Part shown: positions 1 to 8,472 of the stretch, one piece after another
How positions within the stretch are numbered: position 1 is the first letter of the stretch
Layout of the letters: each line of letters starts with the position of its first letter
Assembly (NCBI GenBank): GCA_937983015.1
Contig: CALKAK010000035.1
Location: 1-12,051, forward strand
Direction: 5' to 3'
Origin: an uncultured Bacillaceae bacterium
GTDB lineage: Bacteria; Bacillota; Bacilli; Bacillales; Caldibacillaceae
Length of the DNA stretch: 12,051 nt
Made by a program: the position numbers and the translations under genes
Notes under the pieces: generated by a model
Database searches by the model: none
What the model saw: only the letters and a program-made list of their open reading frames with translations
Told to the model about the DNA's origin: nothing

Positions 1-598
1 GCCAGCTTTCGGGATCCGGATGGGAACGGGAAAATTCATATAGATTCAAGATCACCTCCACGAGGTTCTTGTCAGAACGGTCTTTCGTGAAAATATCGAT
101 GACGCGGTAGAACGGCTCGTTGCCTTCCTTACCGTACTCTTCTTCCAGTAATTCTTCGATTACTTCTTCTTTCAAAAGAGCGATCTCGGTTTCATCGGCG
201 ATACGGAATCCCGGATCGATATCAATTTTATAATAGTATTTGCGCACGACATCGAGGCAAAAGGCGTGTAGCGTCGAGATCGTGGCGTTATTCAGAAGAC
301 CGAGCTGACGGCGCAAATGATGGGAAGTCGGATTTTTCTTGATCTCTAGTTCCAGTGCCTGACCGATCCGCTGACGCATCTCCCGGGCAGCCGCGTTCGT
401 GAAGGTAGCGACGAGAATTTCATCGACATCGATCGGTTGAACGGGATCGATGATCTTTTGAATGATTCGCTCGACCAGAACAGCCGTTTTCCCGGACCCG
501 GCCGCCGCGGCAACGAGTATATCCTGTCCACTCGCATGGATCGCCTGCCACTGTTCATCCGTCCAGGTTACATGAGCAGGTTTTGGCGGAATCTTCAT
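1..598 (-). CDS. addA: AddA, helicase-nuclease subunit A (N-terminal 199 codons; continues beyond left edge)
   Basis: This is the 5' part of the large subunit of AddAB, the Firmicute counterpart of RecBCD. AddAB unwinds and degrades double-strand ends up to a Chi site and feeds RecA-dependent repair. The reading frame begins with MKIPPKPAHVTWTDEQWQAI, whose Q-motif-like segment lies at residues 13-20. A perfect Walker A (AAAGSGKT, K37) is at 31-38, the motif Ia segment ATFTNAAAREM is at 64-74, and TLHAFC follows at 109-114. All are typical of UvrD/Rep-type SF1 helicases. The remaining helicase motifs and the C-terminal nuclease domain (full AddA is about 1,200 residues) lie outside the window. 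The ATG overlaps the addB stop codon as ATGA (595-598), so translation is probably coupled to addB. No disruption is visible. The assignment rests on motifs and the addB neighbour. Confidence 0.96.
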   Translation of the reverse strand, partial: MKIPPKPAHVTWTDEQWQAIHASGQDILVAAAAGSGKTAVLVERIIQKIIDPVQPIDVDEILVATFTNAAAREMRQRIGQALELEIKKNPTSHHLRRQLGLLNNATISTLHAFCLDVVRKYYYKIDIDPGFRIADETEIALLKEEVIEELLEEEYGKEGNEPFYRVIDIFTKDRSDKNLVEVILNLYEFSRSHPDPESW

Positions 599-3500
599 TT
601 TCGCACAGCCCCCTTGATCAACTGTAATGCCTCCTCCTTTTTCAGAGAGGGGAGGATTCGATAATTATTTTCTTTTAATGCCGGGTCAAATTGACAAACG
701 GAATGAAACGGACAGAACTGGCATGCCGTCTGATCATTTAATTTATAAGGGTTGATCGCATTTTTTCCAGTGACGATTTCATTCCCAGTCTTTTCAAAGA
801 TTAGGTTCACATATTCCCGCAAAGCATTGAATTCTTCCTTTGTAGCCGCCTGGGAATTTTTATAAAGTTGTCCGGCCCGCGTGATACCCGCCGAAATAAT
901 TTGTGACCAACCGCTTTCTATCGAACGGTCCATCAAACGAACCACTTCCGGATCGGAGACGACAAGACCATTCATTTTAAACTTTTTAAGAATTTCTTCA
1001 GCGATCTCGTCATCGGTAAGCGGCTTTTTCGTACGTATGAGTGGATTGTGCACATGGAAATATAGCACGCCAGCGGGTGCGGCTTTTTCGCCAACTAATC
1101 GTTCCGAATAACGGATTAATATATCGAGATACGTTAACATTTGCAAAGCCAGGCCATAATACACTTCAGTTAAATCGAGTCGCTGTTCGCTCGATTTATA
1201 GTCGACAACACGAAGATAAATTCCTCGTTCCGTCCTTGCTTCATCGACCCGGTCGATTCGGCCGACGAGCCGCATGTTCGTGCCATTTTTCAAGCGGAAT
1301 TGAACCGGTGGCAAATCTCCGCGAGGGCCGAACACCAATTCCAGTCCCACCGGTGAAAAACCGCTTACCCGGGCATGTTCACTCATCACTTTCGTACTGC
1401 GATAAATGATCTTTTCCAGTTTTCGTTGCAAATATTGATAGCGGTTCGAACTTAACAAAATTTCATTTTGCAAGCGCGGTGCAAGTTCTTCCATCGCCTC
1501 ACGAACAAGTCGCATGATCTCATTGTCGGTTAAGTCGGCCCAGGATAGTTTGAGGCTTTTGATTCGTTCGCCTATAAATTTCAATGCACCGTGGAACAGA
1601 TCACCGATGTTCGGAGCATCCAACCGGTATACATCCCGCTCTTTCAATCTCAAGCCGTGCTGGAGAAAATGTTGATAGGCGCAGCTGTTGAACAATTCCA
1701 TCCGGGAAATACTGCCTTGAAGGGTTTCGCCGTACAATTCTGTAACCGTCTCCTCTTGCAGGGGAACGGCTTTATTTTCATAAAATAGACTGGCCAACAC
1801 CCGTTTTACATGTTCCTTATGTTCACCACTTATAAGCAAATTGTAGGCGTCCCACCAGATCGGATCGAGCGCTTCTTTTCGCTTGACACGCTGCAAGCCT
1901 GCCGTAACATACGTCAGGGCTTCCCGAGGATTGACGAGGAACTCCAGCTGCTCTTCCGTCTCCAGCTCATACGGGTCATTTTCAAAACGATAGGTTTGAT
2001 GGCGTGGGAACATGTCTTGAATTCTTTTTACATAAGGTGAAGGTAGCTGTGCTTCCCCTTCATCCGTTGCAATCGGATAACTGATGAACAGATAATCTTG
2101 TGGGATTGTCAAAGTTTTATAGGCGATGAACTCCTCATCCAAAAGCCGCACATCCGTCGTCGGTGCCATGGTTAATCCTGATGCTTTTAGGATTTCGCGG
2201 TCTTCATCGGAAAAGATGCCATCATCGGTATATTTTTTCGGTAAGACGCCATCGTTCAGACCGATGACAAAAGCGACTTTCACATCAGAAAGCCGGGATA
2301 ATTCCATATCAGCAATCACAACCTGATCGATGGCCGGTGGGATGTTGGAAAATTGCAGGGCTTCTACACCGGCTTCGACCAGTTCAGCGAATCGTTTAAC
2401 GGATAATCGTTCTTCTCCGAGGATTTCCACAAGCTGATCGAGTAAGTCCAATACCGCGTCCCAAGCCTGTTCATGATCGCGACTCAACAACAAATCCCCT
2501 TGTTCCTCTGCTTGATCGCGCATTCTCTCAAGCTTTGCGGGAATCTCCAGTTCTTCTAAAAACGTAAATAGAGCCACACACATCTCGCGTACATTTTTTG
2601 CTTTTTGCAAGCGATTGGCAAGACGTATCATCGGAGCACGGACCAGCTCCCGGCTCTCATTTATTTCCCGTTCGATTTCTTTTTCCTGATCCGTTTGCGG
2701 GAAATCCATCTCGAAGCCACGGTAGCGGCGATACTTCCACTGATCCCGCATCAGCCAGCGCTCTCCCTGTATCCCGTAGGCGAGGCAATAGTTTTCCAAG
2801 CGATCCATTTGTTCGCGCAACGCGGGCAATGATCGATCCAAAGGGAACAAAAGATCGGTTTTCACCGCCCGAAACACTGAATCCCGGCGCCAATTGCTCG
2901 TAATCGTCTCTAAACTGGAGCGCACAAGCTCTATTAATGGGTGGTTCAGCATGGATCGTTTCTGGTCGACATAAAAAGGTATGTTCATATCGGTAAAGAT
3001 CGTCTCAAACAAATCGTAGTAGGTCTCCCCATTCCTCACTAGAACCGCGATATCTTTAAACCGATATCCGTGATCTCTGACGAGAGAAATAATCTTCCGC
3101 CCGATACCCGCAATTTCCGCCCGGGGATTGGCCGCTTCGGCGATCGCTATTTTACTTTCATCCGCAAAAGGCTTCACCGGCATCGACGCGAAATGTTCTT
3201 CCAGATAGCTAAGCGACGGATGAGTGAATCTCTTTCCGGCGGCAAGGATCACGTCCTCCTCAACAGGAATCCCATTCGTTATCGCGATTTCGTGAATGGT
3301 TGTATATGTACCGCCGGGAGTGGCGAATAAACTCAATGGATCCGGCGCCTCATCCTGGTAAGGCTTGTCCACGGTAAGGGCGATCGTGACCCGTGCTGAA
3401 ACCTTGAGCAGCTCATTGATGATGCTGTATTCTAGCGGAGTAAAATCGTAAAAACCATCGATGTAGATTTCCGCATTTCGCAAATATTTTGCTTCAGGGA

Positions 3501-4065
3501 TCTTTTCCACTAATAATCTCAACGTATCTTCGGACGCCAAATAACGATCATGCAAATACCGCTCGACTTCACGAAAAACGAGCTCGATATCATGTAATTT
3601 ATCTTTTAACGTTTGCGGCAGATCTTCCCTCTCCTGATAAAAAGCCAGTTCATCTGGATGAACCGTATACCGTTTTAACTCCGACAGCGTATTTTCCACA
3701 TGCTCTAGAAAACCGAATTTATCCGCTGCTTGCCGGTACACCCGCAGGTGGTTTTTTTGTTCTTCGATGACCTTTTTAATCAACATCTGAAGTCCTGTGG
3801 AATCAATCGGGACCCGGCTGATTCCGCCAGTTTCTTGTAAAATCCGCAATGCTAAGCGGTTAAAACTATAAACGTTCAGTCGCATCAATCCCTTAATATC
3901 AGGGTCGGATAACAATTTATATTCCGAAAGAAAAGTCATTTGGTCCGGCACGATGTAAATCAGTGGGTCACCCATTGGGTCGGACAGTAGACGCTCTTTC
4001 AATTCCTTAAGCAGAAACGTCGTCTTCCCACTACCTGACCGGCCGATCACGAATCGCAAGGACAT
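595..4065 (-). CDS. addB: AddB, helicase-nuclease subunit B with Fe-S nuclease domain
   Basis: This is the second subunit of the AddAB double-strand-break resection enzyme. At 1,156 residues it is the normal length for Bacillaceae AddB. A Walker A (GRSGSGKT, K14) sits at residues 8-15 at the extreme N terminus. The middle is the degenerate UvrD-like region that serves Chi recognition in this family. The C-terminal RecB-type nuclease domain keeps GDLFHGAL (H825), GRIDRVD (D938) and VVDYKSS (D955, K957). The iron-sulfur cluster cysteines are C795 together with C1115, C1118 and C1124, the usual one-plus-three arrangement. The ATG is preceded by GAGAGGGG eight bases upstream. It is the first gene of an addB-addA operon and is divergent from the MFS gene. 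B. subtilis addAB is known to be under competence control, but I could not find a convincing ComK box pair in the upstream gap here. All key residues appear intact. Confidence 0.97.
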   Translation of the reverse strand: MSLRFVIGRSGSGKTTFLLKELKERLLSDPMGDPLIYIVPDQMTFLSEYKLLSDPDIKGLMRLNVYSFNRLALRILQETGGISRVPIDSTGLQMLIKKVIEEQKNHLRVYRQAADKFGFLEHVENTLSELKRYTVHPDELAFYQEREDLPQTLKDKLHDIELVFREVERYLHDRYLASEDTLRLLVEKIPEAKYLRNAEIYIDGFYDFTPLEYSIINELLKVSARVTIALTVDKPYQDEAPDPLSLFATPGGTYTTIHEIAITNGIPVEEDVILAAGKRFTHPSLSYLEEHFASMPVKPFADESKIAIAEAANPRAEIAGIGRKIISLVRDHGYRFKDIAVLVRNGETYYDLFETIFTDMNIPFYVDQKRSMLNHPLIELVRSSLETITSNWRRDSVFRAVKTDLLFPLDRSLPALREQMDRLENYCLAYGIQGERWLMRDQWKYRRYRGFEMDFPQTDQEKEIEREINESRELVRAPMIRLANRLQKAKNVREMCVALFTFLEELEIPAKLERMRDQAEEQGDLLLSRDHEQAWDAVLDLLDQLVEILGEERLSVKRFAELVEAGVEALQFSNIPPAIDQVVIADMELSRLSDVKVAFVIGLNDGVLPKKYTDDGIFSDEDREILKASGLTMAPTTDVRLLDEEFIAYKTLTIPQDYLFISYPIATDEGEAQLPSPYVKRIQDMFPRHQTYRFENDPYELETEEQLEFLVNPREALTYVTAGLQRVKRKEALDPIWWDAYNLLISGEHKEHVKRVLASLFYENKAVPLQEETVTELYGETLQGSISRMELFNSCAYQHFLQHGLRLKERDVYRLDAPNIGDLFHGALKFIGERIKSLKLSWADLTDNEIMRLVREAMEELAPRLQNEILLSSNRYQYLQRKLEKIIYRSTKVMSEHARVSGFSPVGLELVFGPRGDLPPVQFRLKNGTNMRLVGRIDRVDEARTERGIYLRVVDYKSSEQRLDLTEVYYGLALQMLTYLDILIRYSERLVGEKAAPAGVLYFHVHNPLIRTKKPLTDDEIAEEILKKFKMNGLVVSDPEVVRLMDRSIESGWSQIISAGITRAGQLYKNSQAATKEEFNALREYVNLIFEKTGNEIVTGKNAINPYKLNDQTACQFCPFHSVCQFDPALKENNYRILPSLKKEEALQLIKGAVRK

Positions 4066-4218
4066 GTTGATTCCCCTCTCTATCGAAAAGCATTCGTAGC
4101 CATAATTGCCTGTGTTAAATTATTTTATCATATCCGCTCTTAAACGATCAGCGGGAGAAAGATAAAGATACGAACGGGACAGAACACCAGCGAATAGACT
4201 ATCACGAGGTGAGGCAAA
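4066..4218. promoter_or_regulatory. Divergent intergenic region between addB and the MFS gene
   Basis: This 153-bp gap must hold the promoters for both addB (minus) and the MFS gene (plus). An AT-rich core lies at about 4115-4133. On the minus strand it offers TATGAT and TAAAAT as possible -10 hexamers for addB, but neither has a good -35 at 16-18 bp, so I do not assign exact promoters. On the plus side the Shine-Dalgarno AGGTGAGG at 4207-4214 serves the TTG start of the MFS gene. No LexA box (GAAC-N4-GTTC) is present. Confidence 0.35.
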
Positions 4219-5367
4219 TTGGACCGAAAGGTAACATTCGTCGGATATTTGCTCGTTATCACCGGTATCTTTGTCGCCTGCAATATTTATTCATTGATCC
4301 CCCTTTATTTTGCCATTGGCCAAGAGTTCGGAATATCGGCACGGCAAATTTCCGCCGGTAGTTCCGCTTTTACCATCTGTTATGCATTCGGTTTATTGTT
4401 TTTTGGAACGATTGCCGAGAAGATCGGTTTAAAACAAATCATCGTCACCGGCCTGGTACTCGCGGCGGCTACTAGTTTTTTCGTATCAACAAGTGAAAAC
4501 CTGGAAACATTGATTTTATCCCGGGGGCTGCAGGGGTTCACATTGGCGAGCTTCGCCCCGGTTTCTTTCAACTATTGTTTTCGTATCTTTTTCGAGCGGA
4601 AAATTCGCACGTTCTGGATCGCCTTTATCAACGCGGGGTTTTTATGTGCGGGGATGGTCGGACAGTTAATCTCTAGCGGGATCATGCATGTTTCCTGGCG
4701 ATCTGTCTATGCAAGCTATACGCTCATCTATCTTGTTCTCGCTTGCGCCTGTTTCTTTCTTTTGCCCGAGGTTTCAACCGTAAACCATTACCGTCACCAG
4801 GTTATAAAAACCATGAGGCAATTCCGATTCATCCTCAGTAACCGCTGTTTAATCCGTTTATTTGGAATCGTTTTGACTTTGCTCTTCGCTTTCGTCGGAT
4901 TTTTTGAAGCCCTCGGTTATTATCTCATTGAACGTTCAGGCGATTTACAAATCATTCGCTTGATTAGCCTGTTTGGAGTCTTGCCGGCAATATTAGCCGG
5001 CATCTTGATCGATAAATGGGGAGCCCGGCGGCTTTTGCAGTTCGGATCATTACTCGCTCTTGTCAGTATCGGTCTGATTCTGCAGGTGGAAATGTCCTTT
5101 TTCATCGCTATTTTCGCCAGCTTTTTTGTCGCGGCGATTTCCCTTTTGATTCCTGCGCTCATCGAAATGATCGGAACGGAAGCCGGTGTGATAAAGGGAA
5201 AAGCGCTCGCCCTTTACTCTTTCACCTTGTTATCCGGGGCGAGTCTCGGTTCGGTCGTCGCCGCGCTCGTTTCTTACCACGGGTTATTGTTCATTCTCCT
5301 TTTAAGCTTTATAACGGATTTCTTGTTCAGTGTTTCCAGGCATTCTGAAATCAACGAGAAAACTTGA
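4219..5367 (+). CDS. MFS transporter, probable drug/metabolite efflux protein
   Basis: A 382-residue, very hydrophobic protein with about twelve predicted membrane segments, the length and layout of a major facilitator superfamily antiporter in the cytoplasmic membrane. The signature loop between segments 2 and 3 is clear as FGTIAEKIGLKQ (about residues 62-72), and its echo in the second half is AGILIDKWGARR. Segment 5 contains an FINAGFLCAGMVGQ stretch of the kind seen in motif C-like regions of exporters. The substrate cannot be read from the sequence. The start is TTG, chosen because AGGTGAGG (4207-4214) is correctly spaced from it and the first membrane segment follows at once. It is transcribed away from addB and converges on the TVP38-family gene through a shared terminator. 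It resembles the YnfM/YhjO-type MFS proteins of Bacillus, but orthology is not shown. Confidence 0.9.
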   Translation: MDRKVTFVGYLLVITGIFVACNIYSLIPLYFAIGQEFGISARQISAGSSAFTICYAFGLLFFGTIAEKIGLKQIIVTGLVLAAATSFFVSTSENLETLILSRGLQGFTLASFAPVSFNYCFRIFFERKIRTFWIAFINAGFLCAGMVGQLISSGIMHVSWRSVYASYTLIYLVLACACFFLLPEVSTVNHYRHQVIKTMRQFRFILSNRCLIRLFGIVLTLLFAFVGFFEALGYYLIERSGDLQIIRLISLFGVLPAILAGILIDKWGARRLLQFGSLLALVSIGLILQVEMSFFIAIFASFFVAAISLLIPALIEMIGTEAGVIKGKALALYSFTLLSGASLGSVVAALVSYHGLLFILLLSFITDFLFSVSRHSEINEKT

Positions 5368-5415
5368 CGGCTTAACTCCCTCTCGTGGGATTTTTCATTC
5401 TATAAACCCCATTAA

Positions 5416-5452
5416 AAAAGAACATGAAAATCATTAATTTTCATGTTCTTTT
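5416..5452. terminator. Bidirectional intrinsic terminator, overlapping the end of the TVP38-family gene
   Basis: A perfect 16-bp inverted repeat (AAAAGAACATGAAAAT at 5416-5431 pairing with 5437-5452) encloses a 5-nt loop. The stem ends in A and T runs, so a U-rich tract follows the hairpin in both directions. It sits between two convergent genes and can terminate both. The minus-strand stop codon (5434-5436) lies in the loop, and the gene's last five codons plus one base form one arm. Confidence 0.88.
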
Positions 5453-6123
5453 ACCCTCATCAAACGTTCATGATGTTCCATTTTTCGATTGATTTGTTCT
5501 TTCATTCGCGCCAGATAGTCTTCCCGTTCCACTTTTTGATTGAGCCATTTTTCGACCCGTTTCCCGCTCCACCACAGAATTAGGATGATCGCGAGAACGA
5601 ACGCGGTCTGGACCGGGTTTTTTATCAAGGAGGGAATATCATGCCCGATGAAGCTGATCATAAACACCATGACCATCTTCGCGGAAATGACGGCTAGGGC
5701 GAATTGATGGATGTTGATTTTTGACAGTCCGGAAACGAGATTCACAAGGGAAGACGGCGTAAAAGGGAAGCAGTAGAGGATAAACAATAAGCCGAAACCG
5801 CGGCGCTCCACATAGTTCAACAATTTTTGTACCTGTTTTCGCCTCGTTAAAAAACGGGCCAGACGAGTTTTCGAGAGTTTTCTTGTAATGTAAAAAACGG
5901 AAAGAGAACCGAGGCTGGTTCCTAACCACGATATTAAAAATCCTTTTACCAGACCAAAGGCACTGGCATTGGCCATGATGATCACCATTAATGGCAAAAA
6001 GGGAAAAAAGGCTTCGATGATGGGCAAGGCCAGTCCTGGCAAGGGTCCCCAGGAGCGATAATGACTGATCGCCATTAATAAATTTTCCCATTTTAACCAA
6101 TCCAAAATTTCTGTCCAGTCCAT
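5434..6123 (-). CDS. yhjE: TVP38/TMEM64 family membrane protein (YhjE-like)
   Basis: An integral membrane protein of the TVP38/TMEM64 (VTT/DedA-related) family, about 229 residues. DedA-superfamily proteins have been linked to lipid transport and membrane homeostasis, but no substrate can be assigned here. The conserved core is visible: FFPFLPLMVIIMANASAFG near residues 40-60, then GTSLGSLSVFYITRKL, then ILYCFPFTPSSLVNLVSGLS with the diagnostic F-P-F-TP segment. A hydrophobic segment near residues 170-190 is followed by a charged C-terminal tail ending KEHEN. An upstream in-frame TTG at 6126 could also start it. I prefer ATG 6123 because AAAGGGG lies seven bases before it, against four for the TTG. 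B. subtilis yhjE is a family member near addAB and next to yhjD, so the symbol is a reasonable but unproven transfer. The last codons double as the terminator stem. Confidence 0.88.
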   Translation of the reverse strand: MDWTEILDWLKWENLLMAISHYRSWGPLPGLALPIIEAFFPFLPLMVIIMANASAFGLVKGFLISWLGTSLGSLSVFYITRKLSKTRLARFLTRRKQVQKLLNYVERRGFGLLFILYCFPFTPSSLVNLVSGLSKINIHQFALAVISAKMVMVFMISFIGHDIPSLIKNPVQTAFVLAIILILWWSGKRVEKWLNQKVEREDYLARMKEQINRKMEHHERLMRVKEHEN

Positions 6124-6190
6124 CAATGAACCCCTTTATATCAAAATATCCGATCATTCTAGCAGAGAACGAACCGCTGGCTTTTCTAGT

Positions 6191-6199
6191 AGTATAACA
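6191..6199 (-). promoter_or_regulatory. Candidate extended -10 promoter for the YhjE-like gene
   Basis: On the minus strand TGT precedes TATACT (-10 at 6191-6196), an extended -10 element about 70 bp upstream of the start. No good -35 lies 17 bp upstream. A second extended -10, TGC-TAGAAT, occurs closer at 6155-6163. Either could serve the gene, and the choice is open. Confidence 0.4.
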
Positions 6200-6301
6200 T
6201 AAAACGGGAAAAATAGGCGCGTCAGCCGCTCACTTTCTATGCCAAAATTGCCAGGACTTTCCTGATATTTTTAAGTCATATAAAACATCCGTTCATCTTT
6301 C

Positions 6302-8296
6302 TTATTCTTGCAAATACGTTTCGAACCAATCTTTAATATAATTCAGACGCTTGATTCGTAAATTCGGAATCCCGCTCCGTGACAGTTCGTGATTGGATTT
6401 CGGGAAACGGATGAATTTTGTCGTTTTGCGCCGATGTTTTAAGGCGATATATAATTGCTCCGCCTGTTCAATAGGACAGCGCAAATCTTCTTCGCTATGC
6501 AGGATCAATAATGGCGTTTCGATATTGTCAACGTAGCGTAACGGTGAGATTTCCCATAAACCGGCAAAATCACTCCGTTCGCGTAAGTGTTGCCATTCGC
6601 AGAAGTAATAACCGATGTCACTGACACCATAAAAGCTGATCCAATTGGAAATCGAACGTTGGGTCACGGCCGCTTTAAAACGATTCGTGTGGCCCACAAT
6701 CCAGTTAGTCATGAAGCCGCCGTAACTTCCACCGGTGACGCCGAGGCGCGATTCATCGATAAAATCATAAGTTTCAACGGCGTAATCAACGGCAGCCATC
6801 AAATCTTCGTAATCTTTACCACCGTAATCCCCGCGAACCGCATTGACGAATTGTTGACCGTACCCATGGCTTCCCCGCGGGTTCACATAAAGAACCACAA
6901 AACCGGCTGCTGCAAGCATCTGCATTTCGTGGAAATACGTGTTGGCATACATCGTATGCGGCCCGCCATGGATTTCCAGAATGAGAGGATATTTTTTCCC
7001 TTCCTCGAATCCGACCGGCTTCATGATCCAGCCGCAAACGGTCCAGCCATCGACACTTTCATAGGATAGAGGTTCCGGTTCCGAAAGGGTGATTTCTTTT
7101 AAAACTTCCTCGTTAAACGTCGTAAGTTTCGTCAGCTTGCCACTTGCAAGATCCACTTTATACAGTTCGCTCGGTTCTACCGGGTAACTGGCCGTCGCGA
7201 TCGCCACATCATCGACAACAGACACGCCAAAAAGGTGTCCTGCCTCGTGCGTGATCGGACGGTAGTTCCCCTCCAGATCCGTAAAATACAAATTGACACT
7301 TCCCTTTTCGGAAGCTGTGAAATAGATCCCCGTACCATCATTATTCCAAAGAGCCCCCGGAAATACGGCTCCCTGTTGAAAATCAGCCGCCACATAATCC
7401 CCCACCGGGATATCCCAGTTTTCCGAAATGCTTTTTAATTCACCGGTTCGTACATGATAAAGCCACAGACCGTTTAATGTCGCATTCTCGTATTTCCGGT
7501 CATTCCCGATGATCGCCACATAACGTCCGTCAGGGGAAAATTTTGCGTTAAAGAATAATCCTTTTCCACCTGTCAAATTGTGCTTTTCCCTTGTTTCTAG
7601 ATTCAAGAGATAAATATCCTGGATAAAGGAAAAATCTTCATCTTCGCTAAAATCGGCGGCAAATAACAAATACTTCCCATCCGGAGACCAATCGAGCAAC
7701 GTATGATGATACTCCCCTTCGGTCAATTGCTCGATATTTCCCGTTTCTACATCAAGTAAAACGATTTGCTGGTATTTCCCAGTAAACAGACCGACCGTAT
7801 CCGCTTTGTATTTCATCTTCGTCACTTCTACAGGCTCTGGCTGCTTCTTTTTCTTCTCTTTCTCCTGATCTTCTTGATCCGTCAACTCTAGCGATTCTCC
7901 CGTTTTCACCTGAACATTAAAGGCGATCTTTTTCCCGTCTGGGGACCAGATTGGATTGGTGGCACCGTTTTTCACTTTCGTTACCCGTCTAGCCTCGCCA
8001 CCGGAGGTCGGCATGATGTAAAGCTGATTCTTCCCGGAACGGTTGGACACAAAAACAAGCTGATTCCCGTCGGGAGACCAGCGCGGCGACATATTCCGTT
8101 GTTTGCCATGCGTCCACTGGGTCCATATTTCTTTTTGTAAGTCGTAGACGAAAATATTCGAGACGTAATCGTTTTTTTCTTGCTCCATTTTCGTTTGTAC
8201 GAAGGCAACCTTCGCCCCATCCGGCGATAAACGCGGGTCCGCTACCGAAACGAGGCGGTACAGATCTTCTGCTTGAATTCCTCTAATTTTCACCAT
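6302..8296 (-). CDS. S9 family serine peptidase (prolyl oligopeptidase/acylaminoacyl-peptidase type, YuxL-like)
   Basis: A 664-residue peptidase with an N-terminal beta-propeller and a C-terminal alpha/beta-hydrolase domain, expected to cleave short peptides. Propeller blades are marked by SPDG motifs at about residues 24, 74, 118, 204 and 254. A charged, lysine/glutamate-rich insert lies at about 136-152. The hydrolase domain has the oxyanion-type EIHGGPH, the nucleophile elbow GGSYGG (S524), HSEEDLRCP (D604) and KSNHE (H636), a complete catalytic triad. There is no signal peptide, so it is probably cytoplasmic. It most resembles B. subtilis YuxL. The start is uncertain: the purine-rich GATAGGGAG directly abuts ATG 8296, and GTG 8293 would leave only three bases of spacing. 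The family pattern RGIxAEDLY requires one of these two. A weak hairpin (CAGGA/TCCTG, 6252-6264) lies downstream but is not a convincing terminator. Confidence 0.94.
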   Translation of the reverse strand: MVKIRGIQAEDLYRLVSVADPRLSPDGAKVAFVQTKMEQEKNDYVSNIFVYDLQKEIWTQWTHGKQRNMSPRWSPDGNQLVFVSNRSGKNQLYIMPTSGGEARRVTKVKNGATNPIWSPDGKKIAFNVQVKTGESLELTDQEDQEKEKKKKQPEPVEVTKMKYKADTVGLFTGKYQQIVLLDVETGNIEQLTEGEYHHTLLDWSPDGKYLLFAADFSEDEDFSFIQDIYLLNLETREKHNLTGGKGLFFNAKFSPDGRYVAIIGNDRKYENATLNGLWLYHVRTGELKSISENWDIPVGDYVAADFQQGAVFPGALWNNDGTGIYFTASEKGSVNLYFTDLEGNYRPITHEAGHLFGVSVVDDVAIATASYPVEPSELYKVDLASGKLTKLTTFNEEVLKEITLSEPEPLSYESVDGWTVCGWIMKPVGFEEGKKYPLILEIHGGPHTMYANTYFHEMQMLAAAGFVVLYVNPRGSHGYGQQFVNAVRGDYGGKDYEDLMAAVDYAVETYDFIDESRLGVTGGSYGGFMTNWIVGHTNRFKAAVTQRSISNWISFYGVSDIGYYFCEWQHLRERSDFAGLWEISPLRYVDNIETPLLILHSEEDLRCPIEQAEQLYIALKHRRKTTKFIRFPKSNHELSRSGIPNLRIKRLNYIKDWFETYLQE

Positions 8297-8314
8297 CTCC
8301 CTATCATTTTCGTA

Positions 8315-8344
8315 TTGTAAAAATTATAGCACAATTTTTTACAA
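8315..8344 (-). promoter_or_regulatory. Promoter of the S9 peptidase gene within a 9-bp inverted repeat
   Basis: On the minus strand the extended -10 TGC-TATAAT occupies 8323-8331, about 27 bp upstream of ATG 8296. It has no recognisable -35. It is flanked by a perfect inverted repeat, TTGTAAAAA (8315-8323) and TTTTTACAA (8336-8344), separated by 12 bp. The -10 lies between and partly in the arms, an arrangement typical of a repressor operator. The cognate regulator is unknown. Confidence 0.6.
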
Positions 8345-8432
8345 CCCCGACTTATATTTCCGGGCGCGAGGAGAAAAATTTATATCAGGGAACATGTCTT
8401 CATTTTCATTCAGCCCTTTTCGGCTAAATCCC

Positions 8433-8461
8433 TTTATTTTTTTGTTTAAAAAGCATATAAT
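8433..8461 (+). promoter_or_regulatory. Probable sigma-A promoter of the YhjD-like gene
   Basis: A consensus -10 TATAAT lies at 8456-8461. Seventeen bases upstream is only a weak -35-like TTTATT (8433-8438). Transcription would start near 8468, so the LexA palindrome at 8473-8486 would lie in the first bases of the transcript, and LexA bound there would block initiation or early elongation. Confidence 0.6.
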
Positions 8462-8472
8462 AAACATACATA

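Noticed and set aside
2657..2893. Open frames of 60-130 codons on either strand inside addB, the S9 gene and the M48 gene
   Set aside because: They lie wholly inside well-conserved genes in other frames, have no convincing ribosome sites and show no family resemblance.
5377..5395. TCCC-N6-GGGA followed by five T just after the MFS gene as its own terminator
   Set aside because: A four-pair stem is too weak, and the 16-bp bidirectional hairpin at 5416-5452 explains termination better.
5639..6157. A 172-codon minus-strand frame overlapping the YhjE-like gene
   Set aside because: It is a shifted frame of the same gene and lacks the membrane-segment pattern seen in the real frame.
6252..6264. 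Hairpin CAGGA-CTT-TCCTG downstream of the S9 gene as a terminator
   Set aside because: Only five base pairs, and the T run follows it on the strand opposite to the S9 transcript.
8390..8401. A second LexA-like site, GAAC-ATGT-CTTC, between the S9 and YhjD-like genes
   Set aside because: One core base is wrong and the flanking bases do not fit; it is also not positioned over either promoter.
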